From Chloroflexota bacterium (lineage in GTDB: Bacteria; Chloroflexota; Limnocylindria; QHBO01), in NCBI GenBank assembly GCA_005879815.1, contig VBKA01000051.1, positions 1 to 8,565 on the forward strand: a stretch of DNA of 8,565 nt. The letters are read 5' to 3'. The translations under genes and the position numbers were made by a program. Each line of letters begins with the position of its first letter. The first letter of the stretch is position 1. Below the pieces are notes generated by a model that had not been told where the DNA came from, ran no database searches, and was given only the letters and a program-made list of their open reading frames with translations. Shown piece after piece: positions 1 through 6,694 of this stretch.

Positions 1-2154
1 ATGCCGACCCTGAAGTCGGCGAGCCGACTCGAGCTTCCCGTGCTCACTGTCGAGTCGCTCGTCGATCGCGCCACTGGCGCCGCGGCGGCACCGGCGCCCC
101 AGGCCGATCCGGGCGCGCTCGCCGAGATCGTGTTCACCTCGGGAAGCACCGGCGAGCCGAAGGGCGTCATGCTCAGCCACCGCAACATCGTGTCGAACAG
201 CACCTCGCTGCAGCGCGTCGTGCCACTCGGGACCGAGACCCGGATCCTCTCGATCCTGCCGCTCTCGCACATGTACGGGATGAATCCGGGGTTCCTGGCT
301 CCCCTGCTGGCCGGCGCGATGATCGTGTATCCCACGAGCCTGCAGCCGTCGGTCCTGGCCAAGACGTTCCGCGACCAGCGGGTCACCATGCTGCTGGCGG
401 TGCCGCAGGTCCTCAAGCTGCTCGACAATGCCATCCAGCGCCGCGTCGACGCCTCCGGCCGCCACGAGGCATTCGAGCGGCTGCACTCGATCGCTCGCCA
501 CCTGCCGGTGCCACTGCGCCGGCTCCTCTTCTGGCCGGTCCTCAACCAGATCGGGGGCCTGCGGTACGTCGCCCTCGGCGGAGCACCCCTCAGCCCGGTC
601 CTCGCACAGCGTTGGGAAGAGATCGGCGTCATCGCGCTTCAGGGCTACGGCGCCACCGAGACGTCGCCCGTCATCTCCATGACCCGCCTGGAGGCCAACA
701 AGCTTGGCACCGTGGGCCAGCCGATCCCCGGCGTCGAGGTGCGCATCGCCGCCGATGGCGAGGTGGTGGTCAGTGGCGCCAATGTGTTCCAGGGCTACTT
801 CGACAAGCCCGAGGCGACCGAGCAGGTGCTCCGCGACGGCTGGTACCACACCGGCGATCTCGGGACGCTGGACGCGGACCGCTTCCTCACTCTGCACGGC
901 CGCAAGAAGGACATGCTCGCCCTGGCGGACGGGACCAAGGTCTATCCGGAGGACGTCGAGAACACGCTCGCCCGCGACGCTCGCGTGCACGACTCGGCGG
1001 TGGTCGGTACCGAGAACGCCGCCGGCGAGACGCAGGTCCACGCGGTCCTGCTTCTCCGCGATGCCGATGACGCCGCCGACGTGGTGCGAACGGCGAACAC
1101 GCAGCTGGCGCCGAACCAGCAGATTCGGGGATTCTCCGTGTGGCCGGAGGAGGATCTGCCGCGTACGTCGACCCTCAAGGTCAAGAAGGCGACGATCCTG
1201 GAGTGGCTTCGCGGCCAGGAGGATGCCGGCACCCGGCCGGGAGCAGACCAGTCAAGCGAGGCGGCAGCGGCGCGATCCCCCATCGAGCATCTGGTCGCGC
1301 GCATGGAGGGCATCGACGCTGGCGCGGTTCGACCCGAGGCCCGCATCGCCTCGGACCTGGGGCTCGATTCGCTGGGCAAGGTCGAGCTGCTGAGCCTGAT
1401 CGAGGAGGAGCTGGGCGCCTACATCGACGATGCCGAGCTCGATCCGGACGCGACGCTGGCCGAGCTGCAGTCGATGGTCGACGCCGCGGCCGGCGCCAAG
1501 CGGGAGGAGGGCATCTTCGGCTGGCCGCTCAATCCGGTTGTGCGGGCCATCGGCATCGGCCTGCAGCAGACAGTCGGACAGCTGCTGCTCACCATCTTCT
1601 ACCGGCGCCGGACTGTTGGCCTGGAGAACCTGCGCGGGCTCAAGGGGCCGGTCCTATTCACGCCCAACCACCACATGCACAACGACAACGCGCCCATCAT
1701 CTGCGCCATCCCGGTCGGCTGGCGCTGGAAGATGGCCGTGGCGGCGGCGCAGGACTCTATCTTCGACACGTGGTGGCATGGCTTCCTGGCTGGGCTGCTG
1801 GGCAATGCGTTTCCCGTCAACCGCGAGGGAGCCGCCAGGCGCAGCCTCGAGCTGCTCGGCGCGCGGCTGGATCGGGGCTTCTCGATCCTGATCTATCCCG
1901 AGGGCAAGATGACCGTGGACGGCCCGTTGCAGCCGTTCAAGTCGGGCACCGGCCTGGTCGCCATCCTGGGGGCCGTTCCGGTGGTGCCCATGCGGCTGAA
2001 GGTCCTTCAGCACAGTCGCGTGGACATGGACGCTCCGGGCATGCCGTGGCGCGGCGACCTCGAGATCGTCTTCGGGAAGCCGCTGCGCTTCGGCCCGGAC
2101 GCCGATCCAACCGAGGCGACCGAGCAGGTCCGCGCGGCAGTGGAGGCGCTGTGA
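1..2154 (+). CDS. Acyl-activating enzyme / acyl carrier / PlsC acyltransferase fusion (5' truncated)
   Basis: Residue numbers count from base 1. An AMP-forming ligase domain comes first: phosphate-binding TSGSTGEPKG at 46-55, GYGATETSP at 215-223, YHTGDLG at 282-288, HGRKKDM at 299-305, and K393 in LPRTSTLKVKK aligning with the catalytic lysine. A carrier domain follows, with S457 in LGLDSLGK as the phosphopantetheine site. Last is a PlsC domain: H557-x4-D562, FPVNREG 604-610, YPEGK 632-636 and VPVVPM 659-664. This family usually has well over 100 residues before the TSG motif and here only about 45, so the ATG at base 1 is probably internal and the gene starts outside the window. Inferred role: activates a fatty acid with ATP, may load it on its own carrier arm, and acylates a lysophospholipid or glycerol phosphate at the membrane. 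Substrate unknown. The next gene overlaps its stop. Confidence 0.93.
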   Translation: MPTLKSASRLELPVLTVESLVDRATGAAAAPAPQADPGALAEIVFTSGSTGEPKGVMLSHRNIVSNSTSLQRVVPLGTETRILSILPLSHMYGMNPGFLAPLLAGAMIVYPTSLQPSVLAKTFRDQRVTMLLAVPQVLKLLDNAIQRRVDASGRHEAFERLHSIARHLPVPLRRLLFWPVLNQIGGLRYVALGGAPLSPVLAQRWEEIGVIALQGYGATETSPVISMTRLEANKLGTVGQPIPGVEVRIAADGEVVVSGANVFQGYFDKPEATEQVLRDGWYHTGDLGTLDADRFLTLHGRKKDMLALADGTKVYPEDVENTLARDARVHDSAVVGTENAAGETQVHAVLLLRDADDAADVVRTANTQLAPNQQIRGFSVWPEEDLPRTSTLKVKKATILEWLRGQEDAGTRPGADQSSEAAAARSPIEHLVARMEGIDAGAVRPEARIASDLGLDSLGKVELLSLIEEELGAYIDDAELDPDATLAELQSMVDAAAGAKREEGIFGWPLNPVVRAIGIGLQQTVGQLLLTIFYRRRTVGLENLRGLKGPVLFTPNHHMHNDNAPIICAIPVGWRWKMAVAAAQDSIFDTWWHGFLAGLLGNAFPVNREGAARRSLELLGARLDRGFSILIYPEGKMTVDGPLQPFKSGTGLVAILGAVPVVPMRLKVLQHSRVDMDAPGMPWRGDLEIVFGKPLRFGPDADPTEATEQVRAAVEAL

Positions 2155-3161
2155 CTGTCTCGGAGCTCTCGATGCCGAACCTGCCTATGGGGTTCAGTGC
2201 TAAGGCGGTTGAGCCGGACGCCGACAGTGCCGCGGTGACGGCCCTGTGCGAGGCGACCGCGATCGCCGACGACGGGGTGTCCGACGTCACGCTGCAGGCC
2301 GTACGGGAGAGCTACAACGCGCCCGGCTTTGATCCCCAGACCGATGCGCGCCTCGTGATGGACACCGGCGGCCGGCTGGTGGGCGTGGTCGAGTTCTACG
2401 ACAGCGACGAGCAGCACGTGGCTCCTTTCGTGTTCATCCGGGTTCTCCGCAGAGCCCTCGCGTCAGGCGTGGCCGAGGCATTGCTTGCCTGGGCTGCGGA
2501 GCGCGGGCGACGGGCCGCAGACCTTGCCACCCCCGACCTGAGGGTGGCGCTGCACAGCAACACGTCGGGCGTCAATCGAGCGATGCAGGAGATCTTCGAA
2601 CGGTCCGGCTGGCAGTTCGAGCGGATGAACTGGGAGATGGAGATCGACCTGGAAGAGGAGCCTTCGGTCCCACCCCTGCGGTCACCGCTGCAACTTCGTA
2701 CCGCCAGGCGCGGCGAGGACGAACCCGCCATCTACCAGGCCGAGATGGAGGCATTCGCGGACCACTACGGCTTCATGCCGAGACCGTACGAAACCTGGTT
2801 GCAAATTGCGACCATGGTCTTCCCGTACGACCCCACGCTCTGGTTTCTCGCCGTCGACAACGACGAGATCGCCGGCATCTCGCTGTGCCTCCTGGACCAG
2901 CTCGGCAGGACCGACTCCGGATATGTAGGGACGCTGGGCGTTCGTCCCGCGTGGCGTGGCCGAGGCGTCGGACTGAGCCTGCTCCGACACTCGTTCGCCG
3001 AGCTCTACCGCCGCGGCAAGCGGCGGATCGCGCTGCACGTCGACTCCCAGAGCCTTACCGGCGCCACCCGACTGTATGAGCGCGGTGGCATGCACGTGGT
3101 GCGGGAGTCGCGCGCCTACGAGCACGTCCTTCGTAAGGGTCGCGAGCTCCGTCCGACCTAG
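2151..3161 (+). CDS. Tandem GNAT-family N-acetyltransferase
   Basis: 336 residues from the GTG at 2151, which overlaps the preceding stop as GTGA. GGAGG at 2142-2146 lies 4 bases upstream. An ATG at 2172 with GGAG at 2162-2165 is an alternative start giving 329 residues. The C-terminal half is a clear GNAT fold: the acetyl-CoA pyrophosphate loop is RGRGVG at 269-274 in a beta4-alpha3 unit, followed by HVDSQSLTGATRLYERGGM, a motif-B-like segment. The N-terminal half has GNAT-like spacing, with a helix at about 100-119, but no R/Q-x-x-G-x-G/A loop, so it is probably a degenerate duplicate. Tandem GNATs of this size include mycothiol synthase MshD, but similarity alone does not assign that role and the substrate is unknown. 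The overlap implies translational coupling to the lipid enzyme. The TAG stop interlocks with the stop of the convergent hydrolase. Confidence 0.88.
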   Translation: MTVSELSMPNLPMGFSAKAVEPDADSAAVTALCEATAIADDGVSDVTLQAVRESYNAPGFDPQTDARLVMDTGGRLVGVVEFYDSDEQHVAPFVFIRVLRRALASGVAEALLAWAAERGRRAADLATPDLRVALHSNTSGVNRAMQEIFERSGWQFERMNWEMEIDLEEEPSVPPLRSPLQLRTARRGEDEPAIYQAEMEAFADHYGFMPRPYETWLQIATMVFPYDPTLWFLAVDNDEIAGISLCLLDQLGRTDSGYVGTLGVRPAWRGRGVGLSLLRHSFAELYRRGKRRIALHVDSQSLTGATRLYERGGMHVVRESRAYEHVLRKGRELRPT

Positions 3162-3820
3162 CCCGCCGCCGCCGCGAGCGCTCGCAGTCGCGCATTGGCG
3201 TCCCGCTGCCAGAGTCCATAGTGCGCCAGGGCGATCGTCGCGACATCCAGCGTCGCGAGCCGAGCGACGGCGGCACGCGCCGCGGGGTAGTCGTGGCTGA
3301 AGAAGGCGCTGGCATAGGTCAGCCGGCCCCATCGGACCTGGAGGACATCGCCGGTGAAGAGGAGCCGATGACGCGGCGCCCAGAGACAGATGCTGCCCGG
3401 CGTGTGCCCCGGCGTGTGGATGACCTGAAGGCCGCCGAGCACCGGGATCACGTCACCGTCGACGATGGGGGTCGCTTCGCCGGGATGGGGAGTGATGAAG
3501 TGCAGCAGGTGACCGCGGCTCCTGGCGCGCATGACCTCCTGCAGGCTAACCCCAACGCCCGCCAGGTCATCGGGATGGATGAGGACCTCCGCCCCGCTGT
3601 CGGCCAGCTCTCGGACGCCGCCGATATGGTCGGGATGCCCGTGCGTGCAGATGATGCGGTCGAGCTCGCCGAGATCGCGCCCGATGGTGCCCAGGTACCG
3701 AACGAGCGGCGCCTTCGAACCCGGCAGGCCGGCGTCGATCAGCGTCAGGCGCTCTTCCGCGATCAGGTACGCCGTACAGCTGCGCAGCTTGACCGCGTGC
3801 AGGCCGGGGAAAATCTCCAT
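3158..3820 (-). CDS. MBL-fold metallo-hydrolase
   Basis: 220 residues with a complete metallo-beta-lactamase-fold metal site: HGHPDH at 60-65 (H60, H62, D64, H65), H139 in TPGHTPGS, D158 in FTGD, and H200 in LAHYG. These are the ligands of a dinuclear zinc hydrolase. The compact size and HTPGHTPGS spacing resemble the glyoxalase II / lactonase-like branch rather than true beta-lactamases; substrate cannot be read from sequence. No signal peptide, so probably cytoplasmic. The ATG at 3818-3820 has no good Shine-Dalgarno, and a TAGAAT box lies just upstream, so the transcript leader may be very short. The gene is divergent from the methyltransferase and convergent with the GNAT gene. Its TAG (3160-3158) overlaps the GNAT TAG by two bases, leaving no room for a terminator between them. 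Confidence 0.93.
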   Translation of the reverse strand: MEIFPGLHAVKLRSCTAYLIAEERLTLIDAGLPGSKAPLVRYLGTIGRDLGELDRIICTHGHPDHIGGVRELADSGAEVLIHPDDLAGVGVSLQEVMRARSRGHLLHFITPHPGEATPIVDGDVIPVLGGLQVIHTPGHTPGSICLWAPRHRLLFTGDVLQVRWGRLTYASAFFSHDYPAARAAVARLATLDVATIALAHYGLWQRDANARLRALAAAAG

Positions 3821-3830
3821 TGCCGCCCGG

Positions 3831-3859
3831 ATTCTAGGACCGGTCCGATAGACGGTCTT
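3831..3859 (-). promoter_or_regulatory. Possible promoter of the MBL hydrolase with embedded palindrome
   Basis: On the minus strand TAGAAT (3836-3831) matches five of six bases of a sigma70-type -10 box. A 17-base spacer separates it from AAGACC (3859-3854), which matches TTGACA poorly (three of six). The perfect palindrome GGACCGGTCC (3837-3846) abuts the -10 box inside the spacer, where a repressor site would block the promoter. The -10 ends 10 bases before the ATG, so the mRNA would be nearly leaderless. This rests on pattern only. Confidence 0.3.
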
Positions 3860-3877
3860 CGGGCCAGGCAGCCACGC

Positions 3878-3898
3878 GCATGTTCGTTAACGTCATGC
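3878..3898. promoter_or_regulatory. Imperfect palindrome in the divergent spacer
   Basis: Arms GCATG (3878-3882) and CATGC (3894-3898) surround the perfect 8-base palindrome CGTTAACG (3885-3892), offset from exact symmetry by one base. It lies between the divergent hydrolase and methyltransferase genes, where a dimeric regulator could act on both. I cannot link it to a known regulator. Confidence 0.3.
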
Positions 3899-3944
3899 GG
3901 CCAGTTTGAGCAGAGCCACTTCGGCGCCACTGCGGCAGCTCGGC

Positions 3945-4799
3945 ATGCCAACCGTGAGCTCGCTCTCTGTTGCAGCCTCGCGGCACTACGATGGCTTGGT
4001 GAGCGCGCACGCCGATCTTCCGGATTACGTGGCGCGCAACCGCCTGCATTGGGATGCGTTGGCGCAGGAATACGCCGAGGCGGGAGCGAGGCACTGGGCA
4101 CAGTCCGAGCCCACCTGGGGCATCTGGGGAGTGCCCGAGTCAGAGCTTCACCTGCTTCCAGACGCAATCAATGGTCGCGATGTGATCGAGCTGGGCTGTG
4201 GCACGGCATACGTCTCAGCATGGCTTGCGCGGCGTGGGGCACGCACCACAGGCATCGACAACTCGCCCGCGCAGCTGGAGACCGCTCGACTCCTCCAGCG
4301 CGAGGATCGACTCGAGTTTCCTCTTTACCTGGGCAATGCGGAGCGCACGCCATTCGCCGACGCGAGCTACGACATCGCCATCAGTGAGTACGGCGCCGCA
4401 ATCTGGTGCGACCCATATCTCTGGGTCCCGGAGGCGGCTCGCCTCCTGCGCTCGGGCGGGGAGCTCATCTTCCTTGCCAACAGTGTGATTCAAATGCTCA
4501 CCGTGCCGGACACACTCGTCGAGGGCCCGTCGACCGACCGGCTACGACGGGACCAGTTCGGCATGCACCGTTTTGAGTGGCCCGACGACGACAGCGTCGA
4601 GTTCCATATCTCGCATGGAGACTGGATCCGCCTGCTCCGTCGGAGCGGCTTCGAAGTCATCGACCTGATCGAGATCCAGGCCCCGCGGGGGGCGAAGACT
4701 CGTTACGAGTTCACGAGAGGAGAGTGGGGACGGCGGTGGCCCGCCGAAGAGGTCTGGAAGGCTCGCAAGGTCGGACGACCTAGGCGGACGGTCATTTGA
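3945..4799 (+). CDS. Class I SAM-dependent methyltransferase
   Basis: 284 residues from the ATG at 3945. The nucleotide-binding motif I is VIELGCGTA around residues 80-88, then an acidic residue at the end of strand beta2 (GID, D105), NAERTPF at 131-137 (the post-II region contacting adenine), and YDIAIS for strand beta4. This is a Rossmann-fold small-molecule type methyltransferase; the acceptor is unknown. The start is uncertain: a TTG at 3906 (297 residues) and a GTG at 3999 (266 residues) are also open, none has a convincing Shine-Dalgarno, and conserved-looking sequence begins only at DYVARNRLHWDALA just after the GTG. It is probably cytoplasmic and monocistronic. Its stop lies 15 bases before a partial tRNA copy, so it marks the chromosomal side of the islet. 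Confidence 0.88.
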   Translation: MPTVSSLSVAASRHYDGLVSAHADLPDYVARNRLHWDALAQEYAEAGARHWAQSEPTWGIWGVPESELHLLPDAINGRDVIELGCGTAYVSAWLARRGARTTGIDNSPAQLETARLLQREDRLEFPLYLGNAERTPFADASYDIAISEYGAAIWCDPYLWVPEAARLLRSGGELIFLANSVIQMLTVPDTLVEGPSTDRLRRDQFGMHRFEWPDDDSVEFHISHGDWIRLLRRSGFEVIDLIEIQAPRGAKTRYEFTRGEWGRRWPAEEVWKARKVGRPRRTVI

Positions 4800-4814
4800 G
4801 GCCGCACTTGCGCA

Positions 4815-4860
4815 TGGCGTCCCCGGCAGGATTCGAACCTTCGACCCGCTGCTTAGAAGG
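4815..4860 (-). repeat. Partial tRNA-Arg copy, att-like direct repeat
   Basis: These 46 bases match 6833-6878 of the intact tRNA-Arg with one mismatch (T at 4841 against G at 6859), in the same orientation. They represent the tRNA from its encoded CCA through acceptor 3' strand, T arm, variable region and 3' anticodon strand to the anticodon loop edge. Beyond 4860 similarity fades quickly (mismatches at 4861 and 4864) and the D arm and 5' acceptor strand are absent. The mismatch breaks a T-stem pair and the anticodon stem would have two bad pairs, so it is not a functional tRNA. A displaced 3' tRNA half like this is typical of the distal attachment site of an integrated element. Confidence 0.82.
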
Positions 4861-5122
4861 TAGTCCTGCCTCTGCGCTGTAGCAGCGAGCGTAGATACAC
4901 GAGCGAAATCGCAATAGTTATCGTCTCCCGCGCCACCGTGACGCACCAACCCATAGGACTGCCACCTGTCGCCAGAAGCCCACGGGGGGTCCATTGAACG
5001 CTAGGTCGTCGCTGAACCAACCTGGGTTGGCTTGCCGCAGTCGCTCCGCAGTTCCCCAGTCGTACGGTCCCTCCTGAGCGAGCACTTGTTCGCCAATGGG
5101 AGCACGCCGCGAGGTTAGTCGC
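4861..5122. other. Non-coding or decayed segment between att-like repeat and HAF gene
   Basis: No gene here can be supported. On the minus strand a frame ending at 4918 reads plausibly for about 60 codons (IGEQVLAQEGPYDWGTAERL and onward), but it runs into the HAF gene's start region, its third-position GC is lower than in neighbouring genes, and it has no ribosome site. It could be remnant coding sequence. The only supported element is the Shine-Dalgarno of the HAF gene, GAGG at 5111-5114. Confidence 0.35.
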
Positions 5123-5596
5123 ATGAAACGCCTTATCCGCACAACATTCATGGCCGCGGCGATAGCGGCGCTGGTTGCGCCACCCGCGTCCGCCAATACG
5201 TCGATTGTCGATCTCGGGACGCTGGGCGGGACCTCGAGCGAGGCCACCGCCATCAACGACCGCGGTCAGGTGGTCGGAGATAGCTATACCGCCGGCGACG
5301 TCGCGACGCACTCGTTCCTGTGGCACGAAGGCAGGATGACCGACCTCGGGACGCTCGGCGGAACCGAGAGCGAGGCCCTCGCCATCAACGACCGCGGCCA
5401 GGTTGTCGGAGATAGCTACACCGCCGGCGACACCGCGGACCATGCCTTCCTGTGGCAGGCCGGCAGGATGACCGATCTCGGGACGCTGGGCGGAACGTCC
5501 AGCGCCGCGAGCGACGTCAACGACCTCGGTCAGATCGTCGGAGACAGCTTTACCGTCGGAGATGCCGCTTTCCGCGCTGTCCTGTGGACGAACTGA
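5123..5596 (+). CDS. Secreted HAF-repeat protein
   Basis: 157 residues. The ATG at 5123 is preferred over one at 5096 because GAGG (5111-5114) sits 8 bases upstream and because it begins a clean signal peptide: MKRLIR, a hydrophobic stretch of about 15 residues, then a likely cut after PPASA (residue 24). The mature part is almost entirely three 44-residue repeats, each with DLGTLGGT, an INDRGQVVGDS-like segment and FLW or VLW. This is the HAF repeat found in tandem in exported bacterial proteins, whose molecular role is not established. Family members usually carry more repeats, so this one is short; sequence after the stop hints at a decayed further copy. The gene is inside the tRNA-flanked islet and convergent with the membrane protein cluster. 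Confidence 0.82.
   Translation: MKRLIRTTFMAAAIAALVAPPASANTSIVDLGTLGGTSSEATAINDRGQVVGDSYTAGDVATHSFLWHEGRMTDLGTLGGTESEALAINDRGQVVGDSYTAGDTADHAFLWQAGRMTDLGTLGGTSSAASDVNDLGQIVGDSFTVGDAAFRAVLWTN
5210..5593 (+). repeat. Three 132-bp tandem repeats encoding HAF units
   Basis: Repeat units start at 5210, 5342 and 5474, exactly 132 bp apart, so each encodes 44 residues in frame. Shared DNA includes CTCGGGACGCT at each start and GTCGGAGA before the AGCTA/AGCTT segment. Units 1 and 2 are the most alike, including synonymous positions; unit 3 is more diverged. This suggests expansion by recombination within the gene. Confidence 0.85.
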
Positions 5597-5695
5597 CGAA
5601 GGCCGAGGCTGTTGCCAGGGGGCGCCACCCAGCTTGTGGGCAGCGGCGAGGCCGTCAACGATTCTTGCGGGTGCAGGGAAGGTGGCGGGCTAGAT
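5597..5695 (+). pseudogene. Possible decayed fourth HAF repeat after the stop
   Basis: Read in the same frame beyond the TGA at 5594-5596, the DNA gives LLPGGATQLVGSGEAVNDSC, which echoes the LGTLGG...SEA..INDRG order of the live repeats with the proper spacing partly lost. No stop or start is conserved and the match is short. The HAF gene may once have been longer and ended by a premature stop plus small deletions, but chance resemblance is possible. Confidence 0.3.
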
Positions 5696-5757
5696 TCGGT
5701 GCCGAGGTATCGGAGATCGAGCCGCCATCTTTCCCAGCGCCCACTGCATATGAGCGA

Positions 5758-6117
5758 TCAACCTGGCAGATCGCTGCCGATCGCGGGCTGATCGGATGAA
5801 GTGAGCAGACGCTGCTGGCCGCGTGAGATAGCCCGCACTGTCATGGCGGCCAGGGCGGCAGCGACCAGAAGCGAGAGGCTGTAGGCGAGGGCGAGGAGAG
5901 CCAAGCCTTGCGCCTCACCGACCGTCTCGATCATGTCGGTAACCACCCGGGTGATGACGTACAGGACGAGCGAGACCAGGCACGTGGTCCACCACAAGAT
6001 GACAAGGCGGCCACCGAAGGAATGGTCGTCCGGGGCAGATCGGGCGTGAAGGTCGCGGACCACCCGGTAGGGCATGACAAACCAAGCGACCGGCACAAAC
6101 CACCAGATCACCGCCAT
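5758..6117 (-). pseudogene. DUF4328-type membrane protein, C-terminal part (separate frame)
   Basis: Up to 119 residues from the first ATG in this frame (6117). WWFVPVAWFVMPYRVVRDL at the start is the characteristic central motif of DUF4328 proteins, normally preceded by an SPGWAV-like turn. Here the same frame reads SPWMAVIWWFVP, with coding-like sequence extending upstream of the ATG (GRPVASPW from about 6141). Two further membrane helices follow, around residues 37-60 and 70-95, then a polar C-terminus. There is no Shine-Dalgarno before 6117. Together with the N-terminal half lying in the other frame just upstream, this indicates one gene split by a +1 frame change rather than two genes. 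Function of the family is unknown. The last codons contain GCGATC/GATCGC inverted repeats (5754-5774). Confidence 0.68.
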
Positions 6118-6129
6118 CCAGGGCGAGGC

Positions 6130-6152
6130 GACCGGCCTACCAAAGGCCGATC
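6130..6152 (-). other. Hairpin at the frame junction of the split DUF4328 gene
   Basis: On the minus strand GATCGGCC, loop TTTGGTA, GGCCGGTC forms an 8-base-pair stem with one T-G wobble. The zero-frame stop TAG (6139-6137) begins in the loop and runs into the 3' arm, and the CTT-T tract spans the 5' arm and loop. It has no T-tract, so it is not a convincing terminator. Confidence 0.5.
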
Positions 6153-6442
6153 TTCCTGATGGTGGCGACGGCCCGATAGAGCCAGATGAGGTAGGCCACC
6201 GCGGTCGCCAGGCTGGCCAGCGCCAGGATGGTACTGGCTGTATCGAGAAGATTGACCCAGGTGTCGCTGGCCGCCGTGGTGGAATCGACCACCAGGCCGA
6301 CGGAGACCCAGACGAAGAGGGCGGCGATCACCCCCGCCAGCACCGCATCCACGACGAGGAGGGCGAACGTCAGGTTGCCGAGGACGCCGCCGGTCTGCTT
6401 CCTAGCGGCGACCACCAGGCTCGTACCCGACATCGAATTCAC
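6137..6442 (-). CDS. DUF4328-type membrane protein, N-terminal part
   Basis: 101 residues from the GTG at 6442, chosen because GGAGGGAGG (6457-6449) lies 6 bases upstream, the strongest ribosome site in the window; the ATG at 6433 would be too far. Two membrane segments are visible: about residues 22-52 and 65-90, the second ending in the LIWLYRA motif seen before the central helix of DUF4328 proteins. The frame stops at 6137 right after RKIGLW, where the family would continue to the SPGW and WWFVP motif found one frame over. A +1 shift at CTT-T would join the halves into about 227 residues, a normal length for the family with roughly five helices. It is either a broken gene, a sequence error or a recoded gene; the strong ribosome site argues that translation still starts. 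Confidence 0.68.
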   Translation of the reverse strand: MNSMSGTSLVVAARKQTGGVLGNLTFALLVVDAVLAGVIAALFVWVSVGLVVDSTTAASDTWVNLLDTASTILALASLATAVAYLIWLYRAVATIRKIGLW

Positions 6443-6448
6443 GCCTGA

Positions 6449-6457
6449 CCTCCCTCC
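6449..6457 (-). promoter_or_regulatory. Strong Shine-Dalgarno of the DUF4328 gene
   Basis: GGAGGGAGG on the minus strand with a 6-base spacer to GTG 6442. It decides the start codon and shows the gene is translated independently of the gene 18 bases upstream. Confidence 0.7.
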
Positions 6458-6460
6458 AGG

Positions 6461-6694
6461 CTACGACGAGCCGGTGCTCGTTCCACACACGCCGAGCCCG
6501 CTCCCCGCTGTGGCCAACATGCCATCGACCTGGTCGATGAGACTATTCATCTTGGTGATTTCGGCGTTCATGGTGGCCACATTCCGGTTCGCCGTAGCGA
6601 TCTCCGACTCGGCGCGGTTCAACCAAGTCGTTGCGGTGCCGTAGGACCCGTAGGCAGCTGCCACGCCGGCCTGCGAGGTGTCGTAGATGGCCAC
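6461..6694 (-). CDS. Small alanine/asparagine-rich helical protein, start uncertain
   Basis: 77 residues from the GTG at 6694, which has no Shine-Dalgarno. Residues 25-60 (LNRAESEIATANRNVATMNA and onward) look like an amphipathic helix or short coiled coil; the C-terminus is glycine/serine rich with one cysteine. Third codon positions are GC-rich as in real genes. The frame stays open without another start up to 6799, adding about 35 protein-like residues (REAYNLSAKGSTWAKAASAR and so on), and is then cut by TAA at 6802-6800; ATG GCG AGC GGA precedes that stop in the same frame. The gene may therefore be 5' damaged, close to the tRNA junction. Its stop lies 18 bases from the DUF4328 start, so the two probably share a transcript. 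I do not recognise the family. Confidence 0.5.
   Translation of the reverse strand: MAIYDTSQAGVAAAYGSYGTATTWLNRAESEIATANRNVATMNAEITKMNSLIDQVDGMLATAGSGLGVCGTSTGSS

Noticed and set aside
1140..2150. Extension of the GNAT frame upstream to 1140
   Set aside because: The upstream part reads through the lipid enzyme in the wrong frame as glycine/arginine-rich noise. Recognisable sequence starts after 2151, where a GTG with GGAGG is present.
3221..4387. 388-codon plus-strand open frame
   Set aside because: It is antisense to the MBL hydrolase, whose metal ligands are complete, and then runs out of frame through the methyltransferase. The composition is that of a GC-rich shadow frame.
4815..4890. 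Second functional tRNA-Arg gene
   Set aside because: No 5' acceptor strand matching CGGGGAC, no regular D arm, two anticodon-stem mismatches and one T-stem mismatch.
4853..5443. 196-codon minus-strand frame opposite the HAF gene
   Set aside because: Mostly the antisense image of the repeats; no ribosome site and no family features.
5628..5640. CCCA-GCTTG-TGGG stem as terminator of the HAF gene
   Set aside because: Only four base pairs and no following T-tract.
5452..5799. 115-codon plus-strand frame over the HAF 3' end
   Set aside because: Arginine-rich out-of-frame reading of the HAF repeats with no start signal.
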